A program made the position numbers and the translations under genes. The notes under the pieces are model-generated. The model was not told where the DNA came from, ran no database searches, and was given only the letters and a program-made list of their open reading frames with translations. Positions 1 to 4,565 of a stretch of 8,957 bases of DNA are shown here, in pieces (position 1 is the stretch's first letter; each line of letters opens with the position of its first letter). Location: the NCBI GenBank assembly GCA_009705865.1, contig WLSJ01000070.1:1-8957 (forward strand), in the 5' to 3' direction. The DNA comes from Actinomycetota bacterium. Lineage in GTDB: Bacteria > Actinomycetota > Acidimicrobiia > Acidimicrobiales > Ilumatobacteraceae.

Positions 1-773
1 TCGCAAGTGGCGCAACAATCGCAACACTTGCAACAACAGAGCCATCAGGCCGTTGGGACGAAGCAGGAATCACAATCGAAGCAAAGGGCTCTGGCTCTGA
101 CTTCACCATCTCTGGTGCAAAGAGCTTCGTACTTGATGGTCACACAGCAAACCTCATCATCGTTTCAGCACGCACCGCTAAGGGTGTCAGCTTGTTCGCA
201 GTTGAAGGCAATGCAAAGGGTCTCACCCGCACAGCGCTTTCCACAATGGACCAGACACGTAAGCAAGCAAAGCTTGAGTTCAAAGACACTCCAGCAAAGC
301 TCATCGGTACAGAAGGCAAGGGCGGCGAAGTCCTTACCCAAGTTATGGACCTTGCAGCAGTTGCACTTGCAGCAGAGCAAGTCGGTGGAGCACAGAAAGT
401 GCTCGAGATGGCTGTTCAGTACGCAAAGGATCGCATCCAGTTCGGTCGTCCAATTGGTTCATTCCAGGCAATCAAGCACAAGTGTGCAGACATGTTGCTT
501 GAAGTTGAGTCTTCAAAGTCAGCTGCTTACTACGGCATGTGGTGTGCAGCAGAAATGAACGAAGAACTTCCTTCAGTTGCATCACTTGCTAAGGCATATT
601 GCTCAGAGGCGTACTTCCACGCAGCTGCAGAGAACATTCAAATCCACGGCGGTATTGGTTTCACCTGGGAACACCCAGCACACCTTTACTTCAAGCGTGC
701 GAAGTCAAGTGAACTCATCTTTGGTGATCCGACCTACCACCGCGAGCTTCTGGCTACACGCATCGGAATTTGA
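1..773 (+). CDS. Acyl-CoA dehydrogenase family protein (3' part; 5' end outside window)
   Basis: Flavin-dependent alpha,beta-dehydrogenation of an acyl-CoA thioester (fatty-acid, branched-chain or sterol side-chain oxidation; substrate not readable). The reading frame is open from base 3 to the TGA at 771-773 and gives 256 residues, about the last two thirds of a 370-400 aa family member. Seen: the end of the middle beta domain (KSFVLDGHTANLIIV), then the C-terminal helical domain with the hallmark DRIQFGRPIGSFQAIKH, the flavin/dimer segment QIHGGIGFTWEHPAHLYFKR and the terminal LIFGDPTYHRELL. The position that is the catalytic Glu in medium-chain enzymes appears to be Asp (GAT at 726-728). 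An alternative base is the Glu in AAEQVGGA (GAG at 375-377), located as in isovaleryl-CoA-type enzymes; this is inference. Ala codons are about three quarters GCA and Lys almost all AAG, more biased than in the neighbours, which suggests high expression. A hairpin terminator follows. Confidence 0.93.
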   Translation, partial: ASGATIATLATTEPSGRWDEAGITIEAKGSGSDFTISGAKSFVLDGHTANLIIVSARTAKGVSLFAVEGNAKGLTRTALSTMDQTRKQAKLEFKDTPAKLIGTEGKGGEVLTQVMDLAAVALAAEQVGGAQKVLEMAVQYAKDRIQFGRPIGSFQAIKHKCADMLLEVESSKSAAYYGMWCAAEMNEELPSVASLAKAYCSEAYFHAAAENIQIHGGIGFTWEHPAHLYFKRAKSSELIFGDPTYHRELLATRIGI

Positions 774-805
774 TCATTAACTGTTTCGGCAGTAGATAAA
801 ACTTC

Positions 806-836
806 AAAGAGCCCGGGCCTAGTGCCCGGGTTCTTT
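806..836 (+). terminator. Intrinsic-type terminator after the acyl-CoA dehydrogenase gene
   Basis: Bases 806-818 pair with 824-836 over 13 bp (one G-T pair at 811/831, GC-rich core GCCCGGGC) around the 5-base loop CTAGT. The downstream arm ends in TTCTTT and is followed by CATTTCT, a poor but T-rich tail. It lies 33 bases after the dehydrogenase stop codon and just ahead of the next gene's promoter-like box, so it probably insulates the two. Confidence 0.85.
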
Positions 837-845
837 CATTTCTCG

Positions 846-851
846 TAGGCT
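846..851 (+). promoter_or_regulatory. Leaderless-type -10 box (TAGGCT) for the 858 gene
   Basis: TAGGCT fits the actinobacterial -10 core TANNNT and ends 6 bases before the ATG at 858. This is the spacing at which transcription would start on the A of the start codon. No well-spaced Shine-Dalgarno site is present: the purine run AAAGAG touches the ATG directly. No convincing -35 is visible, since that region lies in the terminator arm. Confidence 0.5.
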
Positions 852-857
852 AAAGAG

Positions 858-1310
858 ATGTCGTTAGTCACTGTCCTTTTTGCCATCGCATCGGCACTAG
901 CAGTATTTGTCATTGCGGCTGTTGTGGTGGGTCGTGAAGCGCAACGTCTTGACATGGTGGCACCACGCGTTATTTACGACATCGATGAAGCAGCAGAATT
1001 TGTGGCTCGCACGTTGCCGCAGTCAACACAAGCGCGTCTCACCATGGAAGAAGTTCGTCAATTGTTGTTGGCTCATATGTCATGGATGAATGAGCATGAA
1101 TTGACGCCGCTTGACGTGACAGACCGAGTGCAAGATATTGAAACACCAGTTGTGGTTGATAAGACAACTTTGACTGCGTATTTGCTTGATGAAGCAACGC
1201 GACGAGGCGTCGACATTCTTGATGATGTTGACGTGGTGTACGTAGCAGACGCTCACATGGAATACTTCGCTGCTATTGGAGCAGTTGGCCCACAGGCGGA
1301 ACAGATTTAG
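858..1310 (+). CDS. Small single-pass membrane protein, function unknown
   Basis: 150 aa, not recognised. Residues about 3-25 form one uncharged stretch (VLFAIASALAVFVIAAVVVG) followed by RE and RL, so an N-terminal membrane anchor or uncleaved signal is likely, with a soluble acidic domain of about 120 residues beyond it. That domain has a helix-like segment (DEAAEFVARTLP), a second helical segment MEEVRQLLLAHMSWMNEHEL, and an acidic C-terminal part (DILDDVDVVYVADAHMEYF). The start ATG is supported by the TAGGCT box 6 bases upstream and by the membrane segment beginning right after it. The gene follows a terminator and ends in the stop codon of the convergent gene, so it is probably its own transcription unit. 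Nothing around it states its job; topology (cytoplasmic versus outer face) is uncertain. Confidence 0.8.
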   Translation: MSLVTVLFAIASALAVFVIAAVVVGREAQRLDMVAPRVIYDIDEAAEFVARTLPQSTQARLTMEEVRQLLLAHMSWMNEHELTPLDVTDRVQDIETPVVVDKTTLTAYLLDEATRRGVDILDDVDVVYVADAHMEYFAAIGAVGPQAEQI

Positions 1311-2113
1311 ATCATCATGTTGAACTGAGACACAACGCGAGTGCCCAGTTCAGAATCACCGGCGATTGCAATTCCGGAACCCAGTTCTACGTGAGTCGCG
1401 CGCCCTGTCGCTAACTGCAGGAAGACATCAGAGTCCATGGTGATTGTTGTCAGCACCGTGGGTGGAACTTCAGTTGAAACTTGTGCTCTGCCCTCAACAA
1501 CGGTGGTGGCAACAGTGCGATTCACTGCACCGTTGATGACAACCACAACGGTGCCACCTTCAGGCGTAGCTGCTCGTTTGCCGACAACGATGGGAATCGT
1601 GCGAATAAGGCGATCGATGGTGTGTTCTGCTGCTGCGCCACCTTGATGACCCGGCATACCTACTGTGCGGCGCATGTCTTGTTCATGAATCCAGGAATCA
1701 AGAACTCGAATGTGAAGAAAATCAGCAAGCGTTCCGGGCCCAGTAGGAGTAAAGGATGGTTGCTCGAAGTACGCATCATCTGCATTGCGCAGCGTATGAA
1801 TTCGTGATGAAACGAGAGATTTCCATTCGTCTAGTACAGCCGAACCAGTCATAGAGCGACGCGAATCAACGTCGTGTTCATTTGCTTCACCGATTGGGTT
1901 TTTCGTGTGAGAAGTATCTGCTGCTTTATGTGCAGTCTTAGGCAAACCCTCAAGGCTTGCTTCTGTTCCAACAAGGTGTGACAAATTGTCTTGCACGCTC
2001 CACATTGGTAATTGGGATGGCTTCTTCCATTGCGCTTCAGTTAATTGCGAACAAAACTCACTGATTGAATTCCAGGTTTGTTCGAGTTTGTCGATGGTGT
2101 CTGTAGGGATCAT
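1307..2113 (-). CDS. Maleylpyruvate isomerase-family (DinB-like) mycothiol-dependent protein
   Basis: 268 aa. The N-terminal half (about 5-155) looks like the MDMPI_N/DinB four-helix fold, with WSVQDNLSHLVG (His46) and the signature LDSWIHEQDMRRTVGMPG (Asp139, His143). By analogy with the zinc site of maleylpyruvate isomerase (His, Glu, His), His46/Asp139/His143 are the likely metal ligands, with Asp in place of Glu (inference). The C-terminal part (about 165-262) resembles the small MDMPI C-terminal domain. Family members use mycothiol as cofactor or co-substrate; many are annotated in actinobacteria without a known substrate, so true maleylpyruvate isomerase activity is not implied. I chose the ATG at 2113 over a TTG at 2131 because AAAAGGA lies 7 bases upstream of the ATG, while the TTG directly abuts the previous stop codon. 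It is second in a two-gene unit, 18 bases after the thioredoxin-fold gene. Its stop overlaps the convergent gene by 4 bases. Confidence 0.85.
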   Translation of the reverse strand: MIPTDTIDKLEQTWNSISEFCSQLTEAQWKKPSQLPMWSVQDNLSHLVGTEASLEGLPKTAHKAADTSHTKNPIGEANEHDVDSRRSMTGSAVLDEWKSLVSSRIHTLRNADDAYFEQPSFTPTGPGTLADFLHIRVLDSWIHEQDMRRTVGMPGHQGGAAAEHTIDRLIRTIPIVVGKRAATPEGGTVVVVINGAVNRTVATTVVEGRAQVSTEVPPTVLTTITMDSDVFLQLATGRATHVELGSGIAIAGDSELGTRVVSQFNMMI

Positions 2114-2120
2114 GTCAATG

Positions 2121-2127
2121 TCCTTTT
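2121..2127 (-). promoter_or_regulatory. Shine-Dalgarno site AAAAGGA deciding the start at 2113
   Basis: On the minus strand AAAAGGA is followed by 7 bases (CATTGAC) and then ATG. It makes the ATG at 2113 much more likely than the TTG at 2131, which overlaps no ribosome site. The same heptamer occurs before the other internal operon gene (start 6144). Confidence 0.7.
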
Positions 2128-2131
2128 GCAA

Positions 2132-2818
2132 TCAGCGGGCTGGGTTTTGAACAGAGCGCCACTGACGCCCTTCAAGATAGGGAGTGAAAATAGTGCCAAT
2201 CATTTTCATGTCTTCATCGGTCTTTGGAGTCTTCAATTCAAAAATGCCAGGGAAGCGACTGTAGGCAAGAGTGATATCCCATAGTTCTTTTGCTTTATCT
2301 GCAGTGGGAGCAGGAAGAACAACTGGGCCAAATACTGCACGTCCACCAGGCACCGTGATGATGGGAACTCCGAACCCTGCAAGTTGTTCTGTTGCGTATT
2401 TGTGGTCGTTCAGAACATCGTCATGAGTGGTTGGGTCAGCAAGTGCAAGATCCCATGCTTCTGTAGGAAGACCAGCTGCTTCCATCAACTCGAGTGCAAT
2501 GTCGCGATCATAAAAGCGACGCCCATTGACATGAAGTGCTTCGCCGCAGATTTGGTAAAACGTTCCGCACCAATCGTTGTTCTGTCTGCGCAACCATGCA
2601 GCAACGCGAAGTGGGGTCCAGCCGTATGCGAAATCACGTTCGTACGGGTGCTTCTTTCCCTCTTCACGGTTGATCTCTTCAAGGCTAAAAAATCGCCAAG
2701 TGATGTCGAATCCGACTTGTGACTGAACGTCTCTGATCCACACCGAGGTTTGGTACGCATACGGACACATGATGTCAAAAAAGAACTCAATGGATTCTGG
2801 CTGGTTAGCGCTATTCAT
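2132..2818 (-). CDS. DsbA-family thioredoxin-fold oxidoreductase, Rv2466c-like
   Basis: 228 aa, the usual length for the DsbA/2-hydroxychromene-2-carboxylate isomerase clan. Seen: the N-terminal strand and active site EFFFDIMCPYAYQTSVWI (Cys18-Pro-Tyr-Ala21), a helical insert (about 50-145), the cis-proline loop GFGVPIIT (Val151-Pro152), then GGRAVFGPVV and LAYSRFPGIFELK, which resemble the mycothiol-dependent reductase Rv2466c of Mycobacterium tuberculosis. Rv2466c has a CPWC pair; here the second Cys is Ala, so a one-Cys (monothiol) mechanism through a mixed disulfide with mycothiol is inferred. No signal peptide is seen, so it is presumably cytoplasmic. The start ATG at 2818 has TATGTT 6 bases upstream and no Shine-Dalgarno, the leaderless pattern. 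It heads a two-gene unit with the mycothiol-family protein and is divergent from a TetR regulator. A GST-kappa-like isomerase is the main alternative. Confidence 0.85.
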   Translation of the reverse strand: MNSANQPESIEFFFDIMCPYAYQTSVWIRDVQSQVGFDITWRFFSLEEINREEGKKHPYERDFAYGWTPLRVAAWLRRQNNDWCGTFYQICGEALHVNGRRFYDRDIALELMEAAGLPTEAWDLALADPTTHDDVLNDHKYATEQLAGFGVPIITVPGGRAVFGPVVLPAPTADKAKELWDITLAYSRFPGIFELKTPKTDEDMKMIGTIFTPYLEGRQWRSVQNPAR

Positions 2819-2824
2819 ATGGAA

Positions 2825-2830
2825 AACATA
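2825..2830 (-). promoter_or_regulatory. Leaderless-type -10 box (TATGTT) for the 2818 gene
   Basis: Read on the minus strand, TATGTT (TANNNT) ends 6 bases before the ATG at 2818 and there is no Shine-Dalgarno in between (spacer TTCCAT). No clear -35 is visible. It is the leftward half of the divergent control region 2819-2899. Confidence 0.55.
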
Positions 2831-2838
2831 CCGCTATT

Positions 2839-2873
2839 GGTGATACCCCGTGTTATCGAGAACGGTGAATACC
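2839..2873 (+). repeat. Direct repeat GGTGATACC / GGTGAATACC
   Basis: GGTGATACC at 2839-2847 recurs as GGTGAATACC at 2864-2873, 25 bases further on, differing by one inserted A. Each copy also has GGT...ACC half-symmetry. The copies lie between the two divergent promoter-like boxes, where regulator sites are expected. Short enough that chance cannot be excluded. Confidence 0.3.
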
Positions 2874-2893
2874 TGAAGTGTATGTAACATCAG
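2873..2893. promoter_or_regulatory. Candidate TetR operator (21-bp imperfect palindrome)
   Basis: CTGAAGT (2873-2879), 7 bases, then ACATCAG (2887-2893): the arms pair at 6 of 7 positions. The right arm covers the TAACAT box in front of the TetR gene, so binding there would block it. TetR proteins commonly bind such palindromes next to their own gene and repress it. The assignment rests on position and symmetry only. Confidence 0.4.
2885..2890 (+). promoter_or_regulatory. -10 box (TAACAT) for the TetR gene
   Basis: TAACAT fits TANNNT and ends 9 bases before the ATG at 2900. The stretch between (CAGTTCCCT) has no Shine-Dalgarno. The spacing is slightly long for a strictly leaderless start, so a leader of 0-3 bases is possible. 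The box overlaps the right arm of the candidate operator. Confidence 0.45.
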
Positions 2894-2899
2894 TTCCCT

Positions 2900-3505
2900 A
2901 TGGATACGGCCGAAAGTACGCGATCTCGCATCATTAACGCAGCCATCGCAATGATGGAGGAGGGTGGCGAGTCTGCCGTGCGTCTCGGAGTCATTGCTGA
3001 AAACCTTGGAATCAAGGAACCATCGATTTATCACCATTTTAAGAATCGTATTGATCTTGTCAACGCTGCCTATGTCGAGTGGTATTGGCAGTGTCTAAAA
3101 ACTGATATTCCCGTCGAAGCAATGATGGCATTGGTTGACACAAAAGAAGATTATGTAAAGGCCATTCGCAAAACGATGGAATGGAGCTATCAGCCAGCTC
3201 GCCATGGTTCTCGGTCGGTTCGCTTAAGCGTTATTGGCGCAGCATTACGAAATCCGGAATTAGCGACTGCCATCAATGAGATCAACAGAACATTCCTTGC
3301 GACGGTTACTACTTCTGTTGAATTTGCTCAAAACAAAGGTTGGTTACGAGCAGACCTTGATCCCAAAGCTCTTGCTTATTGGTTGCACGGGCAGATCAAT
3401 GGGCGAGCAATTGCCGAGATGGATCCCGGACAAGTAGACCTCGCGCAATGGGACATTGTGTCTTTTGAGGCTGTACTTGGCTTCCTTTTTTCTCCTGCTA
3501 AGTAG
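2900..3505 (+). CDS. TetR/AcrR-family transcriptional regulator
   Basis: 201 aa, the typical length. The N-terminal DNA-binding domain (about 6-52) is clear: TRSRIINAAIAMMEEGG, then the helix-turn-helix with VIAENLGIKEPSIYHHFKNR (about 31-50) and the usual following DLVNAA. The rest (about 55-200) is the variable helical ligand-binding and dimer domain; WLRADLDPKALAYWLHGQI near the C-terminus is typical of such domains, but the ligand cannot be read. The family mostly represses and is released by a small molecule. The gene diverges from the thioredoxin-fold/mycothiol pair over 81 bases, so autoregulation plus control of that pair is the likeliest arrangement. Rightward genes 3561 and 3797 could also be targets. 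The start ATG is supported by the TAACAT box and the family-typical distance to the HTH. Confidence 0.93.
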   Translation: MDTAESTRSRIINAAIAMMEEGGESAVRLGVIAENLGIKEPSIYHHFKNRIDLVNAAYVEWYWQCLKTDIPVEAMMALVDTKEDYVKAIRKTMEWSYQPARHGSRSVRLSVIGAALRNPELATAINEINRTFLATVTTSVEFAQNKGWLRADLDPKALAYWLHGQINGRAIAEMDPGQVDLAQWDIVSFEAVLGFLFSPAK

Positions 3506-3547
3506 CTGATTCATTACATAGTTGCGCTGTGTAGGGGTGTGGGGCAC

Positions 3548-3553
3548 TACCGT
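3548..3553 (+). promoter_or_regulatory. Leaderless-type -10 box (TACCGT) for the 3561 gene
   Basis: TACCGT (TANNNT) ends 7 bases before the ATG at 3561. The GAGGG just before the ATG is too close (1 base) to be a normal ribosome site. This supports the ATG over the upstream TTG at 3522. Confidence 0.45.
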
Positions 3554-3560
3554 TGAGGGC

Positions 3561-3785
3561 ATGGACAGACCAATCAAGTTTGAGCACACTCGATTCCTCG
3601 GAGATAAACGCACACAGTTGGTGTACGACCTTGATGAGTGGAATGACAAAGATATTGTCGACACAATCGTTGCTGAAGGCGTAGGTCTGTGCTTCGGGCC
3701 AGACACGTTGGCAGAAGCGCGTAATCGCGGGTACACATTGGCAACTGCTGGTGCAACGCGTCGCCTTCGTAAGCCTCGCGCGTAA
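3561..3785 (+). CDS. Small conserved-looking protein of unknown function (74 aa)
   Basis: Not recognised. 74 aa starting MDRPIKFEHTRFLGDKRTQ. The body has a predicted strand and helix (VYDLDEWNDKDIVDTIVAEG), a LCFGPDTLAEARNRGY segment and a basic tail ending RRLRKPRA. There is no signal peptide, membrane segment or Cys pair. The basic tail with an acidic middle would suit a nucleic-acid- or protein-binding small protein, but that is only a guess. The ATG at 3561 is preferred: the longer reading from TTG 3522 adds MRCVGVWGTTVEG, which covers the promoter-like region, and TACCGT sits 7 bases before the ATG. It lies 55 bases after the TetR gene and 11 bases before the hydrolase-like gene. The reading frame fills the gap neatly, which favours a real gene over longer but gene-less frames on the other strand. 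Confidence 0.7.
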   Translation: MDRPIKFEHTRFLGDKRTQLVYDLDEWNDKDIVDTIVAEGVGLCFGPDTLAEARNRGYTLATAGATRRLRKPRA

Positions 3786-3788
3786 GTT
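3783..3788 (+). promoter_or_regulatory. -10-like box (TAAGTT) overlapping the stop codon before the hydrolase gene
   Basis: The TAA stop of the 74-aa gene is the first half of TAAGTT, which fits TANNNT and ends 8 bases before the ATG at 3797. No Shine-Dalgarno is present in the 11-base gap (GTTCGATTCAG). Either a private leaderless promoter or translation coupled to the upstream gene would explain expression. Confidence 0.35.
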
Positions 3789-3796
3789 CGATTCAG

Positions 3797-4564
3797 ATGT
3801 CTGATACGACCAATGGAACTTTCCAGTCTGGGTCGTTAGTTCTTAGTCGTTACTTGGCGACACCGACTGGATACGCATCGTCGTTGCCTGGCGTCATTAT
3901 GTGCCACGGTTTCCCTAATGGGTCGCTTGATGCACGACAGTCTGGTGTCACATTTCCACAACTGATGGATCGCGTTGCAAATGATTTGGGGTGGGCTGCG
4001 CTGACTTTTGCATTTCGTGGATGTGGCACTAGCGAAGGTGACTTTTCAATGCAGGGCTGGGTCGATGACTTGCGAGCTGCCATTGATCATTTAGAAGACG
4101 AAGTGTCACCTGATGGTGTGTGGTTAGTGGGTGCCAATACAGGCGGTGCTCTTGCGTTGTGTGTGGCCGCTGATGACCCGCGAGTGCGTGGATGTGCATT
4201 GCTCAGCGCTCGTGCTGATTTTGATGACTGGGCTAGCCAGCCTCGACGATTTTTTGAATATGCTCGCGAGATTGGGGCGATTCGTACGCCTGGTTTTCCT
4301 TCATCGTTTGATGAATGGAGTCGTGAACTACGCAGGTTTCGCCCTATTGATGCCGCAAAACGTTTTGCACCGCGACCTTTATTGGTGATGCACGGAGATG
4401 ATGATGAAAGTGTTCCTGTTGCAGACTCGCGTATGTTGGCTGCTGCTCATGGAAGTGCTGAATTACGCATTATTGAAGGAGCAGGACATCGACTTCGTCA
4501 TGATCCGCGTGCGATTGCAGTATTGCTCGGTTGGCTAGACCGTCAACGTACGCTGTCCGCGTAA
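3797..4564 (+). CDS. Alpha/beta-hydrolase fold protein with Asn at the nucleophile position
   Basis: 255 aa, one alpha/beta-hydrolase domain. Seen in order: MCHGFPNG (36-42, oxyanion-hole loop), AFRGCGTSEG (72-81), nucleophile elbow GANTGGALAL (112-121), HGDDDESVPV (199-208, acid Asp203) and GAGHRL (229-234, His231). In active relatives the elbow is G-x-Ser-x-G; here the Ser is Asn114 (AAT at 4136-4138, one base from Ser AGT). The acid and His are kept. So either it is a non-hydrolytic family member or it uses another residue; loss of esterase activity is inferred. No signal peptide, thus presumably cytoplasmic. The start ATG at 3797 gives the expected distance to the HGFP loop. It lies 11 bases after the 74-aa gene and probably shares its transcript. 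Its stop is 1 base from that of galE on the other strand. Substrate unknown. Confidence 0.88.
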   Translation: MSDTTNGTFQSGSLVLSRYLATPTGYASSLPGVIMCHGFPNGSLDARQSGVTFPQLMDRVANDLGWAALTFAFRGCGTSEGDFSMQGWVDDLRAAIDHLEDEVSPDGVWLVGANTGGALALCVAADDPRVRGCALLSARADFDDWASQPRRFFEYAREIGAIRTPGFPSSFDEWSRELRRFRPIDAAKRFAPRPLLVMHGDDDESVPVADSRMLAAAHGSAELRIIEGAGHRLRHDPRAIAVLLGWLDRQRTLSA

Positions 4565-4565
4565 A

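Noticed and set aside
7..558. Long open frame of 183 codons on the plus strand over the acyl-CoA dehydrogenase gene
   Set aside because: It is a low-complexity Gln/Ser-rich translation in another frame of a gene with clear family motifs; it stays open because GCA- and AAG-rich codons read as Gln, Ser and Lys.
2114..2131. TTG at 2131 as start of the mycothiol-family protein
   Set aside because: AAAAGGA lies downstream of the TTG and is ideally spaced for the ATG at 2113.
2842..2857. GATA-N8-TATC inverted repeat in the divergent region
   Set aside because: Arms of only four bases with no extension; expected by chance in this AT-rich stretch.
3522..3560. Extension of the 74-aa protein to the TTG at 3522
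   Set aside because: The 13 extra residues cover the TACCGT box and there is no ribosome site before the TTG.
3344..3736. 130-codon minus-strand frame opposite the TetR end and the 74-aa gene
   Set aside because: Its composition is random-looking (Ser/Arg/Val runs), it crosses two plus-strand genes and has no promoter-like box; the plus-strand genes explain the region.
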